From Caulobacter sp. (GTDB lineage: Bacteria > Pseudomonadota > Alphaproteobacteria > Caulobacterales > Caulobacteraceae): a stretch of DNA of 64,000 bases. The position numbers and the translations under genes are program-made. The notes under the pieces were generated by a model. That model saw only the letters and a program-made list of their open reading frames with translations. It did no database searches and was not told where the DNA came from. The DNA is taken from contig JAUXVF010000031.1 in assembly GCA_030680355.1 (NCBI GenBank), forward strand, positions 248,001-312,000. The letters run 5' to 3'. Of the stretch, positions 31,004-40,697 are shown one piece after another (position 1 is the first letter of the stretch; each line of letters starts with the position of its first letter).

Positions 31004-33123
31004 CTATGCGCCGTCCACGTCCAAATCGGCTGCCGAGGGATCGCTAAAATAGGCCGTCTTCGCTGTATCAGTCAGTTCGTATCGATAAACGTTTCCAGCG
31101 TTGACCCTCATCACCAACTCCCGTTCCGCGAGATGTTTCGCGCGTCGGCCAACTAGCTGGCCGGAGCAGTCGAGCTCCCCCGCAATCTCGGCAGCCACCA
31201 TGGTGCGGTCTTCGCTATGAAGCGTTTGTAGTATGCCGATCTCTGCGTCTGGTAGCAGCAACTCGGGTCGAACGGCGTCTAGGGCATCTCCATATTTCTT
31301 CGACAGATTGACGACCGAGCACTGCCCTTCCGGGCAGTCGGGGCACTGCATTCGAAACCGCTGGAGGGCAGGCAACATGCTGAGGTCGAATTCGGACCCG
31401 CAGTTGTTGCACTTAATCTCTTGATTTTGGTGCAGGTAGGAGCTGACTACGCCGTTGTAATCAAACCGACGATCAACGAAGTAGAGTCGGTCTTCTCGAC
31501 GCTCGCTGGGTCGACCAAAGGCAATCTGATATTTCGTGCATAGCCCGTAGTTCAAAGCAAAGACGGATACTCGCTTTCCGCCACGATCAGACTGTTCAAA
31601 ATACTTGGTCAAAAAGAACGATAACTCTAGAGATTGAAATATGTCTTCGAGGTCACTCGAAACATAGAAATGACTCGAATATGGCCGCGATCGGCTACCG
31701 CTAGAGTGATCTCTGGAGCCTTCCTGCCTAATTGATCGCGCCTTAGATACAACAGACTCTAGTAGTTCTTTTAGGGAGTATACGGAAGACCGCTCTTCGA
31801 ATGCAACTCGGTATCGACCATTGGCAAAAAATGGAGATACCTTTTCTTCGTAATATCTTTGTGCGGCATCTTGAATCGATGCAACCCCGACAACCTGATT
31901 GTAAATCAGGTTGCTCTCGTGAGCGTAAAGTAGGATGTGGCCAAGAGTCCGCGGATTGGCCATCGAGGCGTAAAAGAGATTTCGCCAGAAATCTCCACCT
32001 TTGGACCCGAAATATATATCCGGCGTGGTCTTTGCAAAATGCGCCAGCCGTTTCTCGACAACTCGCTTCGTGAAGTCGATGGCTTTCTCTTCCATCTTGG
32101 TCACACCAGCCGAACCGTAAAGCCCATAAATGTCGAGGGTTACCTCTTCGACCTTCGTATTATCCAGATCTCCGAGGTACACCCGACCAGGGTATGCGGC
32201 AATTTTGAACTTAATGAAATCAGACCATCTTGAGAGGGGGGCGATCAAAGCATCCACAAGCAGCCGCATGGCGTCTCTCGGAAGCTCGGAGAAATCGTCC
32301 AGGAATATATAGAGGTTGCGTATTCCTATGGCGGCAAGCAGCTTCTGAAGCTCGCGAATGACATCGTTAACTCCGATTACCCTCATAAGCAGCTGCGTAT
32401 AGACGTCCTCTCCACCTGTTTCCGTGGAGTTGCCGTTAGATGACTCATAGCCCGCCTCAGCGCCAACCGATTCTGGACTCGCGCCCGCCTTAACGAATAA
32501 ATTATTGCTTTTTGAGTTCTTGATTGCCTCCGTTGCCTTGCAAGAAACGGTTACAAAACCTTCAATATTCTCGTAGTCTGGCTCATCTAGCCGCTTAATA
32601 ACCTCGTCGAGCCCAGAAAATACTTCGGCCGACGAGCCGATCATTTGATCACGAAGACGCGTAAGAAAACTTTGCTCGACTTGAGTCTTAAGTTCATCTC
32701 GAATATCAACGATTAGGCATTTCAGAAACCGCTTGTATAGCAGAAACTTCTGTACCTGATCCGAACTAAGAGCTGTAGCGAGCTCGTCGAGCCACCCGAA
32801 GTGACAGGATCGATTTGCGACGCCTCATAGACATTGCGAATATCCATGTAGGCCGAGATTGCGTTTGATTTCCCTTTGCGAATTTCATGCTGTACTCGTT
32901 GAAATACGGTAGATTTACCCGTGCCTTTTCGGCCCACGATAACGGTGGTGTTACTGGCTAAGAGGGTTTTAAAAACCTGCTCGTTGGGAAGTGGGTCCAC
33001 GTACAGCTTCTCGATCAGAGATCGATTTTTCTCGTCATTCAACTCTGAACGACTAAAAAGCTTCAGGGAGACGGCGGCTTTGTGAAAGCTGTCCAGCTGC
33101 TTGGGTGTGAATTGCAAAGCCAT
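31004..33123 (-). pseudogene. P-loop (AAA-like) ATPase with Zn ribbon and C-terminal winged helix, split by an apparent frameshift
   Basis: N-terminal ORF 32722..33123 has Walker A VGRKGTGKST; C-terminal ORF 31004..32644 has Walker-B-like YIFLDDFS, CNNCGS...CPDCPEGQC and HTH LHSEDRTMVAAEIAGELDCSGQLVGRRAKHLAE; the frames overlap and join near 32795-32815; AT-rich relative to flanks. Confidence 0.7.
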
Positions 33124-33512
33124 GTGTGCCCGGTTCTCGATTTGGCAATGAGATTAGCATGACGCATTGCGACGGCCACCCTTCAGGCAGTTGAAGCAGT
33201 AGATATCCAATTGCGCGGCTGACATCCATTCATGCCCACTCTCGTCCTCCTCGCCGAGCAGGAAATGGGGGCACACATTCTTTTCCGCCCCCATCACCCC
33301 CTTCATCTCATGCCCAGATCATCGCCGACCGGCCCGGCCTCGTCGCGGCGGCGGCCGGTGGCCGCCGCATACGGCGCGGAGATCGCGCCGTCGCGCCTCA
33401 GCTCAAGGTCGGCGCTTGGCGCCGCCGCGCGGCGGTCGCCCCGCCGGGGCGAGGTCGGTGGACGGACCGGTTCCGTCCGGCGCGCCGGCCGGCAGGAGAT
33501 CGAGGGCGCGGT

Positions 33513-33673
33513 CCCTTCTCCCCTTGCGGGAGAAGGGGACCCTGCGGAGCAGGGTCGGATGAGGGGTTGAAGACTGGGGCCGCTTCGACAGGCTGTCGAC
33601 CATCCCTCTACCGCCGGCGCGACCCCTCATCCGTCAGGCTTCGCCTGACACCTTCTCCCGCAAGGGGAGAAGG
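33513..33673. repeat. 161-bp composite inverted REP-like element, copy 1
   Basis: Starts cccttctccccttgcgggagaagg, ends with its inverse ccttctcccgcaaggggagaagg; near-identical outer segments to 34248-34409. Confidence 0.85.
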
Positions 33674-33684
33674 AAATTCCCCGC

Positions 33685-34167
33685 CTACTTCACCGGGCCG
33701 TTGTTCCAGCTGTCCCACTGCATCTTCCAGACGCCGTCCTCCTGGGTCCAGAGGATCACCGCCTTGCCGCCGCCGAGCACCGCGCCGTCGGGGCCGAACA
33801 GGGTGACGTGGGTGCGTTCGGCGATATAGCCGGCGCCGACGGGCACGGCCTCGATGGTCTCGAGCTTGACCGTGGCGATGGCGCCGAACGCGCCGGTCCA
33901 GTAGGCGGCGATCGCCTCGGGGCCCACCATGTCGGGCGCGTCGGGCGGCACGAGGCGGCCGCCCCGGGTGTAGAGCTGGGCCGCCAGCCCGGCCGCGTCA
34001 TCGGCGGCGAACAGCGCCTCGAACCTATCGTTGCGCGCCTCGACGATGGCCCGCGCCTGGGCCTCGGTCATCGCCGCCGGACCGGCCGCCGCCGGCGCCG
34101 CGGCAAAGGCCGTGACACAGCCCGCCAGCACGGCCGCCGCCGCCAGAGATTTCAGAGCCTTGCGCAT
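33685..34167 (-). CDS. SnoaL/DUF4440-like secreted protein
   Basis: Signal peptide MRKALKSLAAAAVLAGCVTAFAAAPAAA; ALFAADDAAGLAAQLYTRGGRLVPPDAPDMVGPEAIAAYW. Confidence 0.8.
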   Translation of the reverse strand: MRKALKSLAAAAVLAGCVTAFAAAPAAAGPAAMTEAQARAIVEARNDRFEALFAADDAAGLAAQLYTRGGRLVPPDAPDMVGPEAIAAYWTGAFGAIATVKLETIEAVPVGAGYIAERTHVTLFGPDGAVLGGGKAVILWTQEDGVWKMQWDSWNNGPVK

Positions 34168-34247
34168 GGTCGTCCCCCTTCTGTTTTGAGGGACGGACTA
34201 TTGGAGGGCGCTTCCGCCCTGTCAAACCAAGGGGGCAGGCAGGCAAT

Positions 34248-34409
34248 CCCTTCTCCCCTTGCGGGAGAAGGTGGCCCTGCGGAGCAGGGTCGGATGAGGG
34301 GTTGAAGACAGGGGCCGCTTCGGACGGTCTGTCCGCTGCGCCTGTATCGCCGGCTCGACCCCTCATCCGTCAGGCTTCGCCTGACACCTTCTCCCGCAAG
34401 GGGAGAAGG
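34248..34409. repeat. 162-bp composite inverted REP-like element, copy 2
   Basis: Same organisation and near-identical arms as 33513-33673. Confidence 0.85.
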
Positions 34410-34410
34410 A

Positions 34411-35073
34411 TCAGGTTTCCGCCGCGATCTTCCGCAACGCCTCTTCGAACGCCGCCGTCGGCTGGCCGCCGGAGATCAGGTATTTCCCCTCGATGACCAC
34501 GGCGGGCACGGCGCTGATGCCGCGCGAGCGCCACAGCGCTTCGGCCGCCCGCGTGTCGTCCGCATAGCGCCCGGTGGCCAGCACATCGGCCGCCTCGGCC
34601 CGGTCCAGGCCGGCGGCTTCGGCGGCGTCGGCCAGCACCTCGGCGTCGGGCAGGGGCTTGCCGTCGGTGAAATGGGCGGTGAACAGCGCCGCCTTCAGCG
34701 CCCGCTGCTTGCCGGGGTCGACTTCGCCGGCCCAGTGCAGCAGCCGGTGGGCGTCGAAGGTGTTCCAGATCCGGCTGTCGGGACCGGTGCGCATTTCGAA
34801 CCCCGGCCAGGCCTCGGCCGCGCGCTGGGTGATCACCGCCCGGTTGGCCGCCGACTGCTCCGGCGTCGCGCCGTATTTGCGGGCCACATGCTCGCCGACG
34901 TTCTCGCCCTCGGGGGCCATCTGCGGGTTCAGTTCGAACGGCTGGAAGGTGATGTCCGCCTCGATCCCCTCGGCCTTCAGCCGCGCCAGCGCCCCCTCCA
35001 GCCCGCCCAGCCCGACCACGCACCAGGGGCAGACGACGTCGGAGACAAAATCGATCTTCAGGGTGCGGGTCAT
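34411..35073 (-). CDS. DsbA/FrnE family oxidoreductase
   Basis: MTRTLKIDFVSDVVCPWCVVG CPWC motif; start trimmed to 35073. Confidence 0.85.
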   Translation of the reverse strand: MTRTLKIDFVSDVVCPWCVVGLGGLEGALARLKAEGIEADITFQPFELNPQMAPEGENVGEHVARKYGATPEQSAANRAVITQRAAEAWPGFEMRTGPDSRIWNTFDAHRLLHWAGEVDPGKQRALKAALFTAHFTDGKPLPDAEVLADAAEAAGLDRAEAADVLATGRYADDTRAAEALWRSRGISAVPAVVIEGKYLISGGQPTAAFEEALRKIAAET

Positions 35074-35141
35074 GACGGTCTCCGGCGGCTGGGGGCTCGG
35101 CTTATATGGGAACAGGAAACGGGGAACGCATCCAGCAAGAA

Positions 35142-35294
35142 CCCTTCCTCTCCCGGAGGGAGAGGTGGCCCGGCAGCGCCGGGTCGGAGAGGGTAGAACC
35201 GTCGCCAGCAGGTCCGGCGCCCGGTTGCGCCGCCACCGGCGTCTCCCTCTCCACCAGGCTCCGCCTGGTCCCCCTCCCCCTCCGGGGGAGGATT
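35142..35294. repeat. second type of composite inverted REP-like element
   Basis: cccttcctctcccggagggagaggtggcccggcagcgccgggtcggagagggt ... ccctctccaccaggctccgcctggtccccctccccctccgggggagg. Confidence 0.65.
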
Positions 35295-35854
35295 GTCCAC
35301 GGGTCATCCCGCCGTTCCCCGCGCCTAACCCGCTGATTTCCCACGCTTCCGCCCGAACAGCCCCGTGCATTCGCGCGCACGTATCCTCACCCTCAAAACC
35401 CGCCGCATACTCACACCCGTCCCCGTCGCATGGGGAGGGCGTATGGCCATACGACCTTGCGGCGCCGGGGATGGGGTTCGAGCGGGGACAGGTGCGAGGG
35501 GGTTACTCGCACGGTCCGGGACGGTGCTTCGTATCACCGCCCGCCCGTCGAGGGTCGATACCGGCTAAGCCTTCAAACGGCTGCCTACCGGAGCTCTCGG
35601 ATAACGGACTTCGCGGCGCGTGACGGTCTCATCGTTCTCACAAGCCTGCCAATACCACCATCCGGGTGAGACCGGAGCGCGCCGCGCCACCTCCCCACCT
35701 CGCCGTGAAGCCGGTCGGGGCGAACAGCCGCGCCCGTCGTCCTGAAAAGCCCGCCCAAACAGTCTGTGGTCGCATGGCTGGACAAGGTCGACCGTCGGGC
35801 GCACCGTGGCCGTTCCTGGGGCCGCCAATGACGGTCGCCTCCGAGGTGTTCCCG

Positions 35855-36130
35855 ATGAAAAAGACATTCGCGCTGGCCCTGGCCATGGCTCTGCTCATGG
35901 CCGGAAACGCCGACGCCGTGCAAAAATACTACGTCAGCATCGGCTGCTATCCGAACTACAAGATGTACCGCATCCCCTGTGACGTCGGCACGACCTGGCA
36001 AGTGTGCGGGGCGGCCTTCTGCAAGGGCCTGGCCATGCGGGAACCCTCGGGCGACGCCCGGTCCCGCGCGCTCAGCCCCGAACAGAAGCTTCCGCGGCTG
36101 CTGGCGCCGCTGCCGGCCGACGTCCAGTAG
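35855..36130 (+). CDS. small secreted Cys-containing protein
   Basis: MKKTFALALAMALLMAGNADA signal; four Cys; 91 aa. Confidence 0.6.
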   Translation: MKKTFALALAMALLMAGNADAVQKYYVSIGCYPNYKMYRIPCDVGTTWQVCGAAFCKGLAMREPSGDARSRALSPEQKLPRLLAPLPADVQ

Positions 36131-36142
36131 CGGCGGCCCGCC

Positions 36143-37465
36143 CTATCCCCGTCGCCGGATCTTCCCCGGCGCCGACTCCGGCAGGGCCAGCATGGCCAGC
36201 AGGCCGGCGGCGCTGAAGGTCAGCATGTACCAGGCCGGGGTCAGCGGGTCGTGCAGCAGGTCGCCCAGCCAGGCGACGACGAACTGCGTGCTGCCGCCGA
36301 ACACCGAGATGGCCACCGCATAGATCATCGCCAGCGACCCGGCCCGCACCCGCGCCGGCAGCGACTCGGTGATGGCCACCAGCACCGGCACCGCCGAGAT
36401 GCTGGCCAGCATGACCAGCAGGAAGGTCACGCCATAGAGGGCCTCGGCGGTGCGGAAATGCTCGATCGCCCAGTAGCAGGGCAGGACCAGCATCATCATC
36501 GCGATATGCGGCCACATCATCACCGGCTTGCGGCCGAACCGGTCGGCCAGCATGCCGCCGACGTAGCAGAACACCGCCCCGGTCAGGCCGTTGACCACCG
36601 TCGCGCCGAAAGCGACGTCGTCGGCCATGCCCAGGGTCGAGCTGGCGTAGGTGGTGAAATAGGTCAGCAGGTAGGAGATCACCGTGCCCGAGGCGAGCAG
36701 CATCAGACCCAGGATCGCCAGCCGGGCGTAGCCGGCGCGGGGGGCGGGCGCCGCGCCGTCGGCCCCGGCGAAGGCGGCTTCCTCCGCCTCATGGTCGGGC
36801 AGGGTCTCGACCAGGGTCCGGCGCAGCATGAAGCCGAACGGCACGATGATCGCCCCGATCAGGAACGGCACGCGCCAGCCCCACAGGTCGAGGTCGGCCG
36901 GGGTCAGATAATGGGCCAGGGCCACGCCGATGCCGCCGGCGGCCAGCACCGCGACGCTCTGGCTGACATACTGCAGCGAGACATAGCGCGCCCGTTTTGA
37001 CACCGGGGCGGCCTCGATCAGGAAGGCGGTGTTGGGCCCGACCTCGCCGCCGAGGGCGAAGCCCTGGATCAGCCGGAAGGTCACCGCCAGCACCGGGGCG
37101 ATCACGCCGATGGCGGCGAACCCGGGGGTCAGGCCGATGCCCAGCATGGCCACGCCCATCAGGGTGAAGGTCAGCAGCATGGCCGGCTTGCGTCCGACCC
37201 GGTCGGCCATCCGGCCGATGACGAAGGCCCCCAGCGGCCGGGTCAGGAAGCCGGCCCCGAAGGTCGCCAGCGAGGCCAGCAGGCTGAGGATCGGCTGGTC
37301 GGAGGGAAAGAAGGTCCGCCCGATCTGGGCGGCGAAGAAGGCGAAGGCCAGGAAGTCGAAGAACTCCAGGGCGTTGCCGATGACCACGGCCAGCACCTGG
37401 CTGGCGGGCGGCGGCGCCCGTTCCGCGCCCGGCGTCGCCGCCGCGGTTGTGTTGTCGCCTGTCAT
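36143..37465 (-). CDS. MFS transporter (MHS family)
   Basis: VIGNALEFFDFLAFAFFAAQIG; RPLGAFVIGRMADRVGRKPAML. Confidence 0.88.
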   Translation of the reverse strand: MTGDNTTAAATPGAERAPPPASQVLAVVIGNALEFFDFLAFAFFAAQIGRTFFPSDQPILSLLASLATFGAGFLTRPLGAFVIGRMADRVGRKPAMLLTFTLMGVAMLGIGLTPGFAAIGVIAPVLAVTFRLIQGFALGGEVGPNTAFLIEAAPVSKRARYVSLQYVSQSVAVLAAGGIGVALAHYLTPADLDLWGWRVPFLIGAIIVPFGFMLRRTLVETLPDHEAEEAAFAGADGAAPAPRAGYARLAILGLMLLASGTVISYLLTYFTTYASSTLGMADDVAFGATVVNGLTGAVFCYVGGMLADRFGRKPVMMWPHIAMMMLVLPCYWAIEHFRTAEALYGVTFLLVMLASISAVPVLVAITESLPARVRAGSLAMIYAVAISVFGGSTQFVVAWLGDLLHDPLTPAWYMLTFSAAGLLAMLALPESAPGKIRRRG

Positions 37466-37590
37466 GTCGTCTCGCCCCCGCGTCCGTTCCGTGTGGCCAT
37501 GCGGCGCCCTATCGACGGTCGGGTCAAGGGCGGGGGCGGCTTAAACCGGGCCGGGGGGACAAAATCCGGGAACGGCGTTATTCTGTCGCC

Positions 37591-38205
37591 ATGATCCATA
37601 TCCGCCCCCTGACCGCCGTCGCCCTGATGCTCGCCCTGGCCGCCTGCGGTCCGACCGCGCCGGCCGACGCGCCAATCGACGCCGTGGCGGTGGAGACCCC
37701 GACGGAGCCGGTCGAGGCCCCTGTCGTCGAGACCCCGGCCGCCGCTTCGGTCGTGGTGGCCCTGGACAGCGATGGCCTGCGGCTGGTCTCGACCGACAGC
37801 GGCAAGACCAATCTGATCGCCTTCGGCCAGCCGAAAGCCGCGACGGTGGAAATCCTGACCCGGGCCCAGGGCGGACCGCCCAGCCTCTCGACCAACGACG
37901 AATGCGGCGCCGGGCCGATCGCCTTCGCCCAATGGCCGACCGGCCTCAACATGCTGTTCCAGGACGGCGCCTTCGTCGGCTGGAGCGTCAATCGCGACCC
38001 GGCCGGCAAGCTGACCACCCTGAACGGGATCGGGCTGGGCGCGAGCCGCGCGGCGCTCAAGGCCGGCTACTCAGATTTCCAGCCCCAGGAGAGCACCCTT
38101 GGCGAGGAATTCACCGCCGGCGGCCTGTCCGGACTCCTTGATGGCAAGGGCGCCAAGGCCAGGGTCGAGGCGCTCTGGGCCGGGACCAGCTGTGTCTTCC
38201 GCTAG
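37591..38205 (+). CDS. hypothetical lipoprotein
   Basis: MIHIRPLTAVALMLALAACGPTAP lipobox. Confidence 0.7.
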   Translation: MIHIRPLTAVALMLALAACGPTAPADAPIDAVAVETPTEPVEAPVVETPAAASVVVALDSDGLRLVSTDSGKTNLIAFGQPKAATVEILTRAQGGPPSLSTNDECGAGPIAFAQWPTGLNMLFQDGAFVGWSVNRDPAGKLTTLNGIGLGASRAALKAGYSDFQPQESTLGEEFTAGGLSGLLDGKGAKARVEALWAGTSCVFR

Positions 38206-38294
38206 GGCGCGGCTCTAACACCCCGTTAACGGGCAATCCTCATAGTGAGCCATGGCCAGGGCCGCCTTCGCGGTCCCGTCGATGGGAGGGCTAG

Positions 38295-38699
38295 ATGTCC
38301 GTGACCCGCACCAACAGTTTCCGACGACAAAACGATCATTTCGAGCCTGAGGATCAGAGCGATCCGCAGGCCCAGCGCCGCATCCGCGGTTTGCTCGAAC
38401 AGATCGACTACACGGCCTTCGCGGCCAACAAGTCGGTGATCAGCCAGGCCCTCGGGGCCGGCGATCCGCGCAAGTTCCAGCGGCTGGCCGTGGCCGCCGC
38501 CGCCGCCCGCGCCACCTGGGTCGCCCAGGCCCTGGCCGTCTCGGCCGGAGGCGGCCAGATGACGCCGCAGGACCTCAGCCAGCTGACCCATCTGCGGGCC
38601 ACCTTCGAGGAGCTGGCCGAGGCCTATGAGGCCATGCGTCGGATGGTTGAGCGCGGTTATGTCAGCTACGCCCCGCCGACGGAGACCGCCGGGGTTTAA
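38295..38699 (+). CDS. hypothetical protein
   Basis: Helical 134-aa ORF with no overlapping better candidate. Confidence 0.6.
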   Translation: MSVTRTNSFRRQNDHFEPEDQSDPQAQRRIRGLLEQIDYTAFAANKSVISQALGAGDPRKFQRLAVAAAAARATWVAQALAVSAGGGQMTPQDLSQLTHLRATFEELAEAYEAMRRMVERGYVSYAPPTETAGV

Positions 38700-38700
38700 C

Positions 38701-38740
38701 CCGGGTAATATTGACAGTTGGTTTTATCCGGGTAAAAGGC
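38701..38740 (+). promoter_or_regulatory. candidate promoter with duplicated CCGGGTAA operator
   Basis: ccgggtaa at 38701-38708 and 38728-38735 bracketing TTGACA at 38711-38716. Confidence 0.45.
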
Positions 38741-38768
38741 GCGCTCCTGATTAACCGAGCGCATCGCC

Positions 38769-39335
38769 ATGACCCCTGATCCCGCCACGCCCTGCACCGC
38801 CTTCGATGGCATGCGCAAACTCGCCGCCGGCTCGCTGGCCCAGGTGGCGCCGGCTGTTCGCGCGCGGCTCGACGCCGCGCCCAACGCCGCCGTTTTGATC
38901 CTCGCCGACGACGACGCCCGCCGGGTCGAGGTCGACCTGCGCGGGACCGTCGCCGACGTCGCCGCCCGCTACGCTGTCGCCGCCGAAGCCCGCGGCCCGG
39001 GCCGGCCGAAGCTGGGCGTTGTGCCGCGCGAGGTCACCCTGCTGCCACGTCACTGGGCCTGGCTGTCGGCCCAGCCAGGCGGGGCCTCGGTGGCCCTGCG
39101 CAAACTGGTCGAGGCGGCGCGCCGGGATCCGCGCGAACAGGCCCGCTCGGCCCGCGACCGCGCCTATCGGTTCATGACCGCCCTGGCCGGCGACGCCGCC
39201 GGCTTCGAGGCGGCGACCCGGGCCCTCTATGCCGACGACGAGGCCGGTTTCACCGAACACACCACCGGCTGGCCGACTGACGTCCGCGATCACGCCCTGG
39301 TCCTGGCCAGTCCGGTCTGGGGGCAGGGGGCATGA
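38769..39335 (+). CDS. DUF2239 family protein
   Basis: AVLILADDDARRVEVDLRGT; GRPKLGVVPREVTLLPRHWAWLSAQPGGASVALRKLVEAAR. Confidence 0.8.
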   Translation: MTPDPATPCTAFDGMRKLAAGSLAQVAPAVRARLDAAPNAAVLILADDDARRVEVDLRGTVADVAARYAVAAEARGPGRPKLGVVPREVTLLPRHWAWLSAQPGGASVALRKLVEAARRDPREQARSARDRAYRFMTALAGDAAGFEAATRALYADDEAGFTEHTTGWPTDVRDHALVLASPVWGQGA

Positions 39336-39676
39336 GCCGCGAACGCCGCAAGGCCCTGCTGGCCGCCTATCGCGAGATCAAGCCCAGGCCGGGCGTGTTC
39401 GCCGTGCGCTGCACCGCGACCGGCCAGGTCTGGGCCCAGTCGACGCCCAACCTCGACACTCGCCAGAACGGAATCTGGTTCACCCTGCGCCAGGGCGGCC
39501 ATCCCAACCGCGCCCTGCAGGCGGAATGGACCGCCCACGGCGAGGCGGCCTTCGTCTTCGAGGCGCTGGAGGCGGTCGATGCGGCCGATCTGTCGGCCTG
39601 GGAGCTGACCAGCCGGCTGCAGGCCCGCGAACGCCACTGGCGCGAGGTCCTGGGCGCGACGGCGGTGACCGGCTAG
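39332..39676 (+). CDS. GIY-YIG nuclease family protein
   Basis: RPGVFAVRCTATGQVWAQSTPNLDTRQNGIWFTLRQGGHPN; 4-nt overlap with DUF2239 gene. Confidence 0.7.
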   Translation: MSRERRKALLAAYREIKPRPGVFAVRCTATGQVWAQSTPNLDTRQNGIWFTLRQGGHPNRALQAEWTAHGEAAFVFEALEAVDAADLSAWELTSRLQARERHWREVLGATAVTG

Positions 39677-40062
39677 GTCCGTTCGATCAGGTCCCAGCGG
39701 TTGCCGCTGATGTCCTCGAACACCGCCACGCTGCCATAGGGCTCGCGGCGCGGCGCCTCGAGGAAGCGCACGCCGGCGGCGGTCATCCGGGCGTGGTCGC
39801 GGTCGAAGTCGTCGGTCTGCAGGAACAGCCAGACACGGCCGCCGCCCTGACGCCCGATCAGCGCCTGCTGGTCGGCGTCGGCGGCCCGGGCCAGCAACAG
39901 CCGCGCTTCCGTCGATCCGGGTGGGGCCACCACGACCCAGCGCTTGCCGGGCCCGCGGGGCGTATCCTCGATCAGCTCAAAGCCCATGGCCCCGGTGAAG
40001 AAGGCGATCGCCGCGTCATAGTCAGCGACCAGCAGGGCGGTCAGGGCGAGGTGCTGCGGCAT
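39673..40062 (-). CDS. VOC family protein
   Basis: LVADYDAAIAFFTGAMGFELIEDTP; FEDISGNRWDLIE. Confidence 0.85.
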   Translation of the reverse strand: MPQHLALTALLVADYDAAIAFFTGAMGFELIEDTPRGPGKRWVVVAPPGSTEARLLLARAADADQQALIGRQGGGRVWLFLQTDDFDRDHARMTAAGVRFLEAPRREPYGSVAVFEDISGNRWDLIERT

Positions 40063-40127
40063 GAATCGAACTCCGGGGCGGGCCGGCATCCTGACGCCTG
40101 CGCCGGATCTGGCAACCTGGGGCGGGG

Positions 40128-40334
40128 TCAGCGATCAAGGACGGGCGGCTGGGTCATGCTCGCCGCGGCCACGGTCTTGCCGGGCTCGGCATGGTCCCGG
40201 CTGACGAACAGCAGGGCGCCGCCGATGATCAGGGCCACGACAATCAGCGAGGCGGCGTACCGCCATTCGCCTGCCGCGCGGCGCCGTGCGGGCGCCAGTT
40301 CCGGAGAACGCGTGATGTCACGATCAAAAATCAT
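40128..40334 (-). CDS. small single-TM protein
   Basis: MIFDRDITRSPELAPARRRAAGEWRYAASLIVVALIIGGALLFVSRDHAEPG. Confidence 0.6.
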   Translation of the reverse strand: MIFDRDITRSPELAPARRRAAGEWRYAASLIVVALIIGGALLFVSRDHAEPGKTVAAASMTQPPVLDR

Positions 40335-40697
40335 TGGCGGCCTCCATTCTAATGTCGGTAATGTCTGAACATATCTTGTGCGCTTCGGGTTCCATTCAAG
40401 ATCATCCGCCATGTATGGGGTCTGAACGAAAGCAAATGGCTGGCTGTCACTATTCCCGAAAAGCGAAACAAATCAGACGTGGTTGAATAGGCGGCAACGT
40501 CTTCGTCATTCATGAGATCACGGTCACTTGAATACACGACATGTTTTGGCCGTCATTTGAACAAGCCTTGGGCGGGGCAGGGCCTGTCCGCCAGTGCGGC
40601 CTTTGGGTAACGTTCATCGCCGCGCAACGCCTCGGCTCTAGCCTTGGCTTGACCGGGAATCGCCCGATGGGCGAAAGGTCGAAGGAGATCGGAGGGT

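Noticed and set aside
30968-31156. 62-aa ORF starting [12 protein letters not shown]
   Set aside because: Its start is just the duplicated thiC 3' fragment reading through the G11 tract; no independent coding support
33213-33226. 13-bp TTGCGCGGCTGAC match between 33213 and 48752 regions
   Set aside because: Too short and GC-rich to be meaningful as an attachment-site pair
33232-33630. ORFs overlapping REP units (33232..33570, 33403..33630, 34302..34496)
   Set aside because: Composed largely of repeat sequence; not credible genes
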